Of a stretch of DNA of 64,000 nt, positions 29,116 to 38,840 are shown piece by piece. A program made the position numbers and the translations under genes. The notes beneath the pieces were generated by a model, which searched no databases, was not told the origin of the DNA, and was given only the letters and a program-made list of their open reading frames with translations. The stretch is taken from the NCBI GenBank assembly GCA_012932865.1, contig SAXG01000064.1, positions 196,952 through 260,951 of the forward strand, read 5' to 3'. The first letter of the stretch is position 1. Every line of letters begins with the position of its first letter. This DNA is from Amylostereum areolatum (Eukaryota; Basidiomycota; Agaricomycetes; Russulales; Stereaceae).

Positions 29116-32100
29116 GGGGGCTGACGATGTACACGGCATCTGAAGCCCAAGTTTCTGTTTCTCGCTCGTCTGGTTTTGTGGCGCCTCGGTGGCCTGGTTC
29201 TCGTTTACATATGCGCATTGTTGATTCGGACTGTACTACTACGGGGGATATCCCCATTATGACTTCTCTTACGGACTCTATCGGTACGGGCACGCGTCCC
29301 GTTGTTATTTTAGATACTCAGGCCTCGATTTGCGAGCCTTCGGCTTTGGATATGGCTTCGGTTTCGGCTTCAGTTTTGGATACGGCTTTGGATACGGACT
29401 CGGTTTTGGATATGGACCCTGTGAAGTCAGGGACAACGCCGTGCGATGGAAGGGGCACGGCGCCCAAATCATGTTATATGGCACCTGGAACGGCTCAATG
29501 GACGCTTCGTCGCTTAAGGGAAGACAAACCCGAAAGTGCGATTGCAATCCTTCGCATCTGGACACACCACCGACGCCGTGACGAGGCTACTTATGAAGCC
29601 ATCAAGGAAATAACTGGCATGGGAGACGAGTTAGCATGTCAAGCTCTACTAGAGCTCGCCACTCCTATGCAGTTCATACGCTCCGCCAGCGCCAAGGAAC
29701 AAACGGTCATTCCCACACAACTGGTGGTAGATTCCAAACGCATTGTCAAAGCTCTCGCACTCCTGGACAGTGGTTGCACTGGCTCGTGTATCAACACGAA
29801 GTTTGTGCAGGAAAATCACATCCCCACGCGACGGACTGCTCGCCCAATCCCAGTACGAAATGCAGACGGCACTCTCAACACAGGAGGTCCCATTACGGAA
29901 TATGTCACACTTCGCCTAAATATTCAAGACCATGAAGAAAACATTGACCTGGCGGTCTCCAATCTAGGAGATACGGACCTTTTCATTGGACATGAGTGGC
30001 TAAAGAAGCACAACCCTCACATCGACTGGAAATCCGGGTCAATTGAATTTGACCGATGCCCTATCAGCTGCTCTCGTCCCCCTCCCCTCCTCAATATCGA
30101 TGAGGATGAAGAGGAGGAGGAAGAGCCAGTCCACATGGAAAAGGACGAGCAGCTGTTTGCTTTCGACTGGGATGGCTACAAAGCGACATACCATATCCGG
30201 ACCCATGCATCGGACATTGCAATTGAAGAGCACGCTAAGAAAAAGGAACAGACCTTCTCTGAGCGAGTCCCAACGGCGTACCACGAATTCAAGGACATCT
30301 TTGACAAAGACGACTTCGACAAGCTCCCTGAGCGACGCCCATGGGACCACGCCATTGAGCTCACTCCTAACTTCAAACCGGTTGATTGCAAAGTTTACCC
30401 CCTCACATTGGACGAGCAGAAGCAACTGGACGCCTTTCTGGAAGAGAACCTGAGATCTGGCCGGATCCAACCGTCCAAATCACCCATGGCCTCCCCATTC
30501 TTCTTCATCAAGAAAAAAGACGGCTCGCTACGTCCTGTGCAGGACTATCGAAAGCTCAATGAGATGACAATAAAGAACCGTTACCCGCTCCCGCTCATCC
30601 AAGAGTTGGTTGACAAACTTAAAGGAGCACGGCACTTTACCAAGCTCGATGTCCGATGGGGGTACAACAATGTTCGGATTAAAGAAGGGGACGAGTGGAA
30701 AGCTGCATTCCGCACGAACAAAGGTCTCTACGAGCCTACGGTCATGTTCTTTGGACTCACCAACTCCCCGTCTACGTTCCAAGCCATGATGAATGACCTG
30801 TTCAAAGACTTGATCCACCAAGGAGTCGTGGTCGTCTATTTGGACGACATCCTCATCTTCACACATACGCTAGAAGAACATCGTCGAATAGTCAAGGAGG
30901 TCCTTCGGATCCTGCGAGAAAACAAACTCTATCTGAAGCCAGAAAAGTGCGAGTTTGAGAAGGCAGAAATCGAATACCTGGGCATGATTGTCGGCGGAGG
31001 AAGGGTTCGCATGGATCCAGCAAAGGTCGCGGCAATCACCAATTGGCCAGCCCCCAAAACGAAGAAACAACTTCAATCATTTTTGGGCTTTTGCAACTTC
31101 TACCGTCGCTTTATCAAGGACTTCAGTGGCATTGCTCACCCAATGACTAAACTCACTGGGAAGACGGAATGGGTCTGGGACACCCCACAGCAGGAGGCTT
31201 TTGAGGAACTCAAGCGACGTATAACATCGCAGCCAGTTCTAGCAATCCCTACAGACGATGGACAGTTCCGTGTCGAGGCGGACTCCTCTGACTATGCCAC
31301 GGGCGCGGTACTTTCGCAACAACAGGACAATGGCAAATGGCACCCGGTCGCCTTCCTCTCAAAGTCCCTCAGCGAAGCTGAGAGGAACTATGAGATTTAT
31401 GACAAGGAATTACTGGCTATCATGACGGCGCTAGAGGAATGGAGACAATACCTCATGGGGGCACGACAGGAGTTTGAAATCTGGTCGGATCATCGCAATC
31501 TCACGTACTTCCGCAAGGCGCAGAAGCTAAATCGGAGACAAGCACGATGGTTAACGGAGCTACAAGAGTATCATTGTACGCTACTCCACAAGCCTGGCAA
31601 AACAATGGGTAAACCCGATGCTATTTCCCGACTAGCGGGCCTTGAGAAGGGGGAGAAAGACAATGAAAACATTGTCCTCCTGAAACCAGAACTCTTTCGC
31701 GCCCTCAACCATGCAGGAATTATAACCAATGGACCTGACAATGTCTTCATTGAGCGGATTCAGGAGGCTACCTTACTCCGAGACCATGCAGTAGAACGCG
31801 CCTTAGCACTCAAAGTGAAGGGATGGCTGGAACACGCAGATGGAACGATCACCTGGCAACACAGACTCTATGTCCCAAGAGACAAAGGACTCCGTGCAGA
31901 CATCATCCAAGCTCATCATGACGGCCCGCTTGTCGGTCACCCAGGACGATACAAGACCCATGAGCTCATCACGCGCAACTACTGGTGGCCTGCCATTAGA
32001 GACGATGTCCGGAAATATGTTGAAGGATGTGAGACCTGCCAACGTACCAAGATTAGACATGATCGCATTGCCGCTCCACTCCACCCACATGACCCGCCAC

Positions 32101-33287
32101 AAGCGCCTTGGGAGCATGTATCCATCGACTTTGTCATGCCGCTCCCAGTCTCGGATGGAAAAGACGCCATCTGCAATGTGAACTGCATGGGTACCAAGCA
32201 GGTTGTATTCTGGGCCACGACCAAAGACCTAACGGAGGACGAACTCGCCTTCGAGTACCTACGCGAGGTGATCCCCCATCATGGAATTCCTAGAAAGATC
32301 GTCAGCGACCGTGGCAGCGTGTTTGTCTCCAAATTCACCACAGCATTGTTCCAACTGTTAGGCATTGAAGGGAACCCGTCCACGGCGTATCACCCTCAGA
32401 CGGACGGACAGACCGAACGCTCCAACATGACCATGGAAAACTACCTTCGCATCTTCGTCAATCAACGACAGGACAATTGGACACGTTACCTCCCACTTGC
32501 CATGACTGCGCTCAACAACATGGTCCATAGTTCGATTGGGATGTCTCCCAACTTTGCCAACTATGGTCGGGAACTCTACCTGGGGACAAACCCTCGACGT
32601 GAGACAGACAACCCATCGGCGAACGAGTTTGCACAACGCATGCGAGACATCTATGAGGAAGCCCGCTCTGCGCTAAAGGCAGCACAGGACGATCAAAAGC
32701 GCTTTTACGATCGCAAGAAGGACGAACCAATAGATTACAAAATTGGCGACTTCGTCTGGCTGGAAGCCAAGACCAGAGATGGCCAAACCGTAATCAAAAC
32801 GGCACGTCCTATGCAAAAGCTAGATGACAAGCGCTTTGGTCCTTTCGAAATCCTGGAAAAAGTCGGAGCATCGGCTTACAAGCTTCGCCTCCCTACATCC
32901 TGGTCACGAAAACATCCGGTCTTCAACGAGTCCCTCCTATCTCCACACAACGGTCCTGCCTTTGACAATCAGAAAGCACCTACACCTCCACCGCCAGAGT
33001 TAGTCCAAGGAGAGGAAGTCTATGAGGTCGAAAAGATTATAGACTCCAAGAAGGTTGGTCGCGGCTTCAAGTACCTCGTCAAATGGAAAGGCTACCCAGA
33101 CAATGACAATACTTGGGAGCCTCTCACCAATCTCCAGAATGCCAAGAAACGCATTGACGACTTCCACCGTGAACATCCGGGTGCCCCGAAACCTGCACGC
33201 CTTAATCGTTGGAAACTCCTGTCGGAGGAAGAAACTGGATCTGATTACGACGAGGACGTCGAATCTAAGGAAGGGGTGATGTCATGA
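29112..33287 (+). CDS. Family C Pol polyprotein (PR-RT-RH-IN-chromodomain)
   Basis: Intact pol of 1391 codons. After a variable N-terminal stretch with several S-V-L-D-like repeats come the protease (ALLDSGCTGSCI near residue 217; GHEWLKKHNP), RT (SPFFFIKKKDGSLRPVQDY, catalytic YLDD), RNase H (EADSSDYATGAVL, DKELLAI), integrase (HHCC finger ending CETCQRTK; D,D35E core SIDFVMPL, SDRGSVFVS, HPQTDGQTERSN), GPF/Y (RFGPFEIL) and a chromodomain (YLVKWKGYPDNDNTWEPLTNL). YLDD replaces the YMDD of families A and B, which is common in gypsy elements. The stop lies just inside the 3' LTR. The gene appears functional. Confidence 0.96.
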   Translation: MRGLTMYTASEAQVSVSRSSGFVAPRWPGSRLHMRIVDSDCTTTGDIPIMTSLTDSIGTGTRPVVILDTQASICEPSALDMASVSASVLDTALDTDSVLDMDPVKSGTTPCDGRGTAPKSCYMAPGTAQWTLRRLREDKPESAIAILRIWTHHRRRDEATYEAIKEITGMGDELACQALLELATPMQFIRSASAKEQTVIPTQLVVDSKRIVKALALLDSGCTGSCINTKFVQENHIPTRRTARPIPVRNADGTLNTGGPITEYVTLRLNIQDHEENIDLAVSNLGDTDLFIGHEWLKKHNPHIDWKSGSIEFDRCPISCSRPPPLLNIDEDEEEEEEPVHMEKDEQLFAFDWDGYKATYHIRTHASDIAIEEHAKKKEQTFSERVPTAYHEFKDIFDKDDFDKLPERRPWDHAIELTPNFKPVDCKVYPLTLDEQKQLDAFLEENLRSGRIQPSKSPMASPFFFIKKKDGSLRPVQDYRKLNEMTIKNRYPLPLIQELVDKLKGARHFTKLDVRWGYNNVRIKEGDEWKAAFRTNKGLYEPTVMFFGLTNSPSTFQAMMNDLFKDLIHQGVVVVYLDDILIFTHTLEEHRRIVKEVLRILRENKLYLKPEKCEFEKAEIEYLGMIVGGGRVRMDPAKVAAITNWPAPKTKKQLQSFLGFCNFYRRFIKDFSGIAHPMTKLTGKTEWVWDTPQQEAFEELKRRITSQPVLAIPTDDGQFRVEADSSDYATGAVLSQQQDNGKWHPVAFLSKSLSEAERNYEIYDKELLAIMTALEEWRQYLMGARQEFEIWSDHRNLTYFRKAQKLNRRQARWLTELQEYHCTLLHKPGKTMGKPDAISRLAGLEKGEKDNENIVLLKPELFRALNHAGIITNGPDNVFIERIQEATLLRDHAVERALALKVKGWLEHADGTITWQHRLYVPRDKGLRADIIQAHHDGPLVGHPGRYKTHELITRNYWWPAIRDDVRKYVEGCETCQRTKIRHDRIAAPLHPHDPPQAPWEHVSIDFVMPLPVSDGKDAICNVNCMGTKQVVFWATTKDLTEDELAFEYLREVIPHHGIPRKIVSDRGSVFVSKFTTALFQLLGIEGNPSTAYHPQTDGQTERSNMTMENYLRIFVNQRQDNWTRYLPLAMTALNNMVHSSIGMSPNFANYGRELYLGTNPRRETDNPSANEFAQRMRDIYEEARSALKAAQDDQKRFYDRKKDEPIDYKIGDFVWLEAKTRDGQTVIKTARPMQKLDDKRFGPFEILEKVGASAYKLRLPTSWSRKHPVFNESLLSPHNGPAFDNQKAPTPPPPELVQGEEVYEVEKIIDSKKVGRGFKYLVKWKGYPDNDNTWEPLTNLQNAKKRIDDFHREHPGAPKPARLNRWKLLSEEETGSDYDEDVESKEGVMS

Positions 33288-33736
33288 ACGGTCTATAATT
33301 TTCTTTTTACTTTACATCGGTTACACGCTTTAGGACTTATCGACTTATCACCGGTCCGGCTCCACCTTGGCCCGGACCCGGCTCATCTATATCCCGCCCG
33401 GACCCACGTGACTCATCTCGGTCCGGGTCTGACTCCTTTCTCTTGACTCATGCTGTACGATACTGACTCATGCTGTGCTCTTTTACATACGACTGCTTAC
33501 TTATACTTGGTCTGCTTACTGATCGCCGTGTATTGGTTGCTTACCTAAGTCTCTCTCCTCTTGTGTATATAAGGCTCGCTCTCGCTGTACATATTCCTTA
33601 TCTCGAGCTAGTCAATTCTACCGACTTTGCTTGCTTTCCCTTGTCTGTCGCCGTGTCTGATCGGCTCCCCTCTGTCGTCCTCTTCCTCTGTCAGCTTTGT
33701 CGTAACTTGGTGCTGTCGCACTAGTCGTTGCTGACA
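33280..33736 (+). repeat. Family C 3' LTR
   Basis: 457 bp, differing from the 5' LTR at two sites (C/T changes near 33342 and 33470). Followed by ccagg. Confidence 0.96.
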
Positions 33737-34840
33737 CCAGGACACGTACGCGTCCCTACCCGCGTCCCCTCCCCCATTCCCTCCGCCTATTCCCATGCCC
33801 AACACCTCCGCCTTTACACCCAACACCCCCATCCCTGCTGCCCCTGCCAAGTTTTTCCATGCCGCACCGTCGCGCACTCTCCATTGAGCGCACGCTCGCA
33901 CGCCTACGCAGTGCCCGCGTCCGCTGCGCGCCGGCGGTCTCCCTACGGCCGTGGCCAAGGGTGCGCGAGCGCCTCGCCTGTTTCACTCCGCCCATCATCC
34001 GCCCATCCGTCGTTCCCGGACGACGTCATGCCGGCCCCCTACCCGACACTCCTCGCGCGCAAGCACTGTCAGTTGCAAACTCCTAGGCCTCACCCTCCAC
34101 GCGCACGGCTCCCTATCGGTGTACGCACCCTTCGTCTCCGCGCCCAACGAATGCACGGACCGCGAACACCTCCGTGTCCCTGCTCGTGCTCCTTCCACTT
34201 GAAGGATAGGCGGTCAGGCAGTCTCAGGAGGAGGGTGGATACTGGCGCTTTTTTGAGCAGGAGGGGTGTTTTCTTTCTGGGATCCTCTGGTTATTTATGT
34301 AGATCACCTATTCTATGCATTGTATATGTACTATAAAGTTGAATACATCATGTTCTGTGCTCCTCTGTTTCCGGAATATCACTGAATGGTCAAAAAAGCA
34401 TGAGCATGGGGGGTTGAGCTCTGCAGACCACCCCTTGCAAAAACTCGCAAAAAAAAGACGATCTTGATACTCTCAGAATCGCATTTCTATACTGATCATT
34501 CGCATATAATTATCTTCTGTACATGAGCAATAGTTTGAGAGCTACAACAAAAACAGTCTCGGAGGTGCCCACAGCCAGCGCGTCTCGCGTCGACTTCCTA
34601 ATTAGGAAATTTTCGGATGTGAACTCGTTCGTGTAGCAGTCGTGCCCACTGAGTCGTTTTCATTGTTTCAAGCTCACAGATGTAAAGTAATATAGTATAA
34701 ATCGCCACCTACAAAGTATTTTACTCTAAAAATCTCGGTGGAAGGTGGTGGGGCGGCAGCACCTCGCGCACACTCGACTTCTGTTTGGTCACGCTTGCTC
34801 TGCCGCGTCGTTGCCAAACCGGGAAATGATTACCAAAAAT
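33737..34840. other. C-rich DNA, then AT-richer intergenic DNA
   Basis: To about 34200 the C-rich low-complexity sequence interrupted by element C continues, with Pro/Ser/Arg frames in several registers. From 34210 the DNA is AT-richer and holds no open frame of note. No gene supported. Confidence 0.4.
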
Positions 34841-35578
34841 AACTATGGGGGGGTTTCCCTGATGTGATCACCATCCTATGAAATTTTTGGGATTTTGGAC
34901 CAAAATTTCTGATTTTTATCCGATGAAAATGGCTGGAGCCATTGAAGGCCTGATTTTTATCCAATTTTCCCAGGTGCTGCTGGGGTGAGGCCTGATTTTT
35001 GTCCGATGATGCTACCAAAAATAGGCTTTTTGGCCTAGGTTCTCTGTCTACTCATGACCTGATTGGTGATTGCTTGCGGCTAGTTTGAGCGCGGATTGAG
35101 TATCAAAGTACAGTTTGTCCACCAAAGCACCAACTATGAGCCCGTAATTCAGCCCTCGTGGGGTGTTGCATGTGGCGGCTGCGCCGCCGCGGCCGCCGAA
35201 TGCGGCCCGGAGCCGGAACCCATGCCGAGCTTCACCGAGTCACGGCTTCGCACTTCATGGGCACCATTTGGACTCTATACTGTACGATATCTGAGCATCT
35301 GAGGGTCTGATATACTGAATTTAAGAAGCCTTTCGCATTTCTGAAGCCTTATACACAGTCTCCGAAGAAAATTTGACATTTTGGAGGCCTGATGTGTCAA
35401 TCCGACGAAAAAAAGGCCTTTTGGAGGCCTGATCACACATCCGACGAAAACTCCAAAATTTGGCAAAAAAGCAGATTTTATCCGACGAAATCTGGCCAAA
35501 TTTCCAAAATCATCCTATGGTCAAGCCTCAGATTTTGAGAAATCTGATCAGGCATCACCCCTAATTTTCGGGGGTCCT
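34841..35578. repeat. Non-autonomous repeat with internal GGCCTGAT..TCCGACGAAA motifs
   Basis: The word AGGCCTGAT followed by variants of TTTTATCCGATGAAA recurs at least five times, at two ends (34900-35030 and 35370-35500), with intervening unique sequence. CATCCTATG occurs near both ends (34872, 35513). The right end contains the complement of the GGACCCCCGAAAATTAGGGG block at 17113. There is no coding capacity. Probably a MITE or a degraded non-autonomous element, but no terminal repeat or duplication could be fixed. Confidence 0.5.
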
Positions 35579-35970
35579 GCAGTTGGGAGGACGGGCATTG
35601 GGCATTTGACAGCGGTGGAATACGGGCGGCTCGTGCGGACTTACTTATGTGCTTTGCTCTGCACTGCTTCCTGCGCGCGCACCGGGGGACGTCCCTCCTC
35701 GTCAGCTGCGCCCGCGCGGCGTTGTTCTTCCACACTGCCCGTCACCGCATCTACGGCCACGCCCGCCTCTACTTACTGTTGGACTCCGCCAACACGTCGG
35801 AGGAAAAGCGGAAAGAAGGGCGGCTCGGACGGGCTGACATGCCACTGCCACGGCGGGGAGCAGCGCCGTGATCCAGATATCCATGTCTTCCGTCCATCCC
35901 TGAGATCTGAGAGCCGGCGCCCACGAGGTTCGCGGATATCACACGCCGTCGATGGCTGTTGTCGATAGGT
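35579..35970. other. GC-rich stretch, possible gene fragment
   Basis: A 74-codon plus-strand frame at 35647-35871 (Ala/Arg/Leu-rich) is the only candidate. I see no domain and no splice context, so I do not call a gene. Confidence 0.3.
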
Positions 35971-36180
35971 ACACTGCCAGAGGGTCCAGGCTGCTCTGAG
36001 TGCACACGCTTACTGCATACTCAGAGTGAGCTCATGTTGATACTCAGAGTGTGCGCAGAGCACACGCAGAGTATCCTTTTATTTCCGAGCTCGTCACACT
36101 TCTCTGGATACGCTCTGAGTGTACGCCGACTTCACATCGGCTGATCCGGCTGGAATGAGTGCTCAGAGTACAAGTTTAGA
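35971..36180. repeat. Cluster of ACTCTGAG/CTCAGAGT-like short repeats (copy 2)
   Basis: Begins ACACTGCCAGAGGG, like 1513. At least six copies of CTCTGAGTG/ACTCAGAGTG in both orientations follow within 180 bp, including the local palindrome GTGCGCAGAGCACACGCAG. It belongs to the same family as 1560-1680. Confidence 0.5.
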
Positions 36181-37018
36181 TCTCGATGGCCGGTCTGGTC
36201 GCGGGGCCGCCAGTAATGCACGTGAGAGCAAGGCCAAGTGAGCAGCATGGATATTTCGCATTTTCTCTTCATCCACCTCTCCCTTCAGCCCTCTGGGCTC
36301 GCATATGAAGATTTTCATATATGAAATACATGCCTCTCAATTTCTTCAAAAATTTGCGAGCCATGTCGCTCAGCATTTCGATTGCTCTCGTGACTTAGAG
36401 CTTTTCGCGCGGAGGCCAAGGGCGTGGGAAACGCGGCTTCTCCTCGCAGAGTCGCACGCCTCACCTGCCTCGCTGGCAACGCCAATGCCAACAACGACTG
36501 ACAGTCGATTCTGCATCAGGAAAACTCCCGGTACTTGACAGTGACTTGGGGTCCTTGGGCAAGTCACCCAGCACCCCAAGTCCCCAGCAATGTGGACATT
36601 GGCCAAGCCGGGCCACTTTCTGGCCCAAGCACCCATTTCACTTGAGGCTAGCCTTGGATACACTTGGTAAGTAGATGTCAAGGTAGGGAAGGCCATGAGA
36701 CAGGAGGCTCAAGTACCCAAGTATATTGTCCAGTAGTTTCAGATACTGCAATAAATTGCCCAGGGCATTTTCCAGTCACTCCAAGCACTGAAAGCACACA
36801 GTTTAGGGATCAAAGAGCAGATCATAATTCATGAACTTTGTACACTAGTGAACACATGTACATGATATATAATAGATACAGATACAGCCAATCAAGTGCA
36901 GAAGCAAACTGAGGTCAGGGTCAGACGAAGGATCACGCGCGAGGAAACATCTGAAGGGGTACTGACCAGACATATGGGTGACGGGGGCTGTACATTGAGG
37001 GCGCGTGACGGGGCGGGG
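36181..37018. repeat. Intergenic DNA with ACTTGG-rich dispersed repeat (copy 2)
   Basis: 36518-36720 is the second copy of the repeat at 2285-2520 (AGGAAAACTCCCGGTACTTG, then CTTGG words). The rest has no gene. The final cgggg (37014-37018) is the complement of ccccg, the target duplication of family A. Confidence 0.5.
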
Positions 37019-37568
37019 TGTTAAGGACGGTCCTTATCACGTGACAAGCGGCTCAGGCTACAGTACTCGTGTGTGTGAGAAGTGGGATCAGGCGATCCAG
37101 ACGTCTCAGTTATACGAAGGTTGAGGTCGGTAAGCGAGGCAGTAAGTCTTCACGGAAGACTTAGGCGAGCTTTCGACTTAGTTACTTTGGGTTCTCTTTA
37201 ATAGCTTTTAAGAGGAGGTTCTATTTAGAACAGTCCTGTATTTATAAAGAGAACGAGCTGGGGAATAGCTCGTTCGTTGAGCCTCCTTTTATAAGAAAGG
37301 AGGTCGAGTAAACATATGTACATTGAGCGACGGTTGTATCAAGTATCTACGGGGACGAGACTGTGGCACCATCGTGGCTATGCCGTTGAGATGGTGACGA
37401 TCTGTGGCACCGTCGTGGCTATGCCGTTGAGACGGTGACAATCTGTGGCACTGTCGTGGTCGCGTCATTGAGACGGTTACGAACTGGGGCACAGCCGTAA
37501 TCCGTCGTTTAGCGATGTCCTTCCGAATAAGGTAAGGGAAAATGAGATACCTTATCGGAGTTGTAACA
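37019..37568 (-). repeat. Family A 3' LTR
   Basis: 550 bp, the same length as 3946-4495 and about 98% identical. Before it on the minus strand is a purine tract (AGAGAGGGGGATAG). Confidence 0.95.
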
Positions 37569-37792
37569 CTATCCCCCTCTCTAGAATCGATGTCTCGTAG
37601 ATTCGCGAATCGGATGGGTTCCATAGGAAGTTCTTGAACACGTTCGTTCGGTCGACGCCATCGATGGATGAAGATTATTGATGTGAGGGCGGTAAGGACG
37701 GTAAGTGTTACGATCACACTTATGACGATGACGAGTGAACGTGGAGTGGTCGCAGTGAACATTGTGAGATCGGGTGACTGAGTGGGCTGCAT
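37289..37792 (-). CDS. Family A post-pol ORF: small single-helix membrane protein
   Basis: 167 residues from ATG at 37792. A short polar N-terminus precedes one strong transmembrane helix (about residues 19-42, rich in Val, Ile, Leu and Thr, ending IIFIHRWRRP). A basic and polar tail follows and reads through the purine tract into the LTR. Position between pol and the 3' LTR, plus a membrane anchor, recalls env-like genes of some gypsy elements, but there is no signal of a surface glycoprotein (few cysteines, no furin-like site). Function unknown. Whether the LTR-encoded tail is used is uncertain. Confidence 0.45.
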   Translation of the reverse strand: MQPTQSPDLTMFTATTPRSLVIVISVIVTLTVLTALTSIIFIHRWRRPNERVQELPMEPIRFANLRDIDSREGDSVTTPIRYLIFPYLIRKDIAKRRITAVPQFVTVSMTRPRQCHRLSPSQRHSHDGATDRHHLNGIATMVPQSRPRRYLIQPSLNVHMFTRPPFL

Positions 37793-37867
37793 CGTGTTTT
37801 CTGATTTTTCTTATCTTGATGTTCACTCTTCTTATGTTTGTTCGAAATCGGGCGATAGAATTCTATT

Positions 37868-38254
37868 CTACCGCTTCAACCACGACTCCACTACCTTCAT
37901 ATCCTCCCCGTCCATCGTGGGAGACCCTAGCCTATGCCCTATCCTCGTCGTCATGACTGGGTCGTCGGGGTTTCTGAATCGGGGCCCGTGCTTCTTGAAG
38001 ACTCCTTTGATACCGCATCTCCGCTTCGATTCCTGCAGCGCTTCTTCGTCGAGGCTTCTCGGCCTCTTCATGGTGCGAGCGACGTCCCGACGGCTTAGGA
38101 GTTCCGTGACTCGCTTGAGATGACGAAGGAGTTCTTTGTCGCGTGGGTCGGGCGTGGGAGTGCGCGAGGGGACGGGCGAGGGAGGAGGGGTGGTAGGAGG
38201 AGTAGAGTCGACGGTGGAGAGGTTGCGCGAAGAGGAGGCGAGAGTAGAAGACAT
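37868..38254 (-). CDS. Family A post-pol ORF: small basic protein
   Basis: 128 residues from ATG at 38254, uninterrupted. A Pro/Ser/Thr-rich N-terminal third is followed by a charged helix (KELLRHLKRVTELLSRRDVA) and a basic stretch resembling a nuclear localisation signal (MKRPRSLDEEAL...SKRRCG). I know no family for it. It lies inside element A between the CCHC-type ORF and the membrane-protein ORF, all on the same strand, which suggests an accessory gene of the element. The codons look coding but no homologue is visible in families B or C. Confidence 0.45.
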   Translation of the reverse strand: MSSTLASSSRNLSTVDSTPPTTPPPSPVPSRTPTPDPRDKELLRHLKRVTELLSRRDVARTMKRPRSLDEEALQESKRRCGIKGVFKKHGPRFRNPDDPVMTTRIGHRLGSPTMDGEDMKVVESWLKR

Positions 38255-38840
38255 GTTTGGTTGGTTTGGGTGGTGCGAGTGGGTTTGTTAGACGATGTCT
38301 GAGGGTGTCGTTGTCGCTGTGGCTTTCCCTTTTATCCTTACGATGCGGAGGGGCAATGATGTAATCATTGCTGTCAATCGTAAGCGAGAGTTCGTACATA
38401 ATCAAAACCGAGTCGTAAGCAAGCGACACGTCCAGCGCGTCGCGGGGAGAATACCAGGCGCTTCGCCTTCCTCATAGCGATAGGAATCTGTACAGTGGAG
38501 AAGTCTGAGGAAAATATGCGTGCGGATGAGGGCGCAGTCCGTGATCAGTCCAAGAAGTGTTGTAACTATGAATGCTAAAACGTGATGATGGGGGGAAAGA
38601 GAAAGTCCGAGTGCATGATGATGGGTAAAAGTTCGTCCGTGCGCTTACCAGGGCTCCGGCCAGTGATCCTTCGACTCTTCCGCTTCCTGCAAGTCCCAAT
38701 CTTCTTTCTTCCAGAAGAGATCGTCGACGCGCCAGGAGTGGTTGAATCACGAAGGGGGTTCCCGCTGAGTGCGGAGCATGGCGTCCTCCCAGTACAACCA
38801 CTGTTCGGTGGCGTGTTGGGCGGCTTCGTGCGTCAGGCTC

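Larger units (their letters stand above)
26244..33736 (+). mobile_element. Intact young family C Ty3/gypsy element
   Basis: A 7493-bp element with 457-bp LTRs (26244-26700 and 33280-33736) that differ at only two positions by eye. Perfect 5-bp duplications ccagg sit on both sides (26239-26243, 33737-33741). This is the youngest insertion in the window and is not rearranged. It encodes a pre-gag frame, gag and an intact pol with chromodomain. Confidence 0.97.

Noticed and set aside
29305..29581. Pro/Lys and Gly/Phe repeat-like small proteins opposite or beside the start of family C pol
   Set aside because: Shadow frames of the repeated S-V-L-D codons at the N-terminus of pol.
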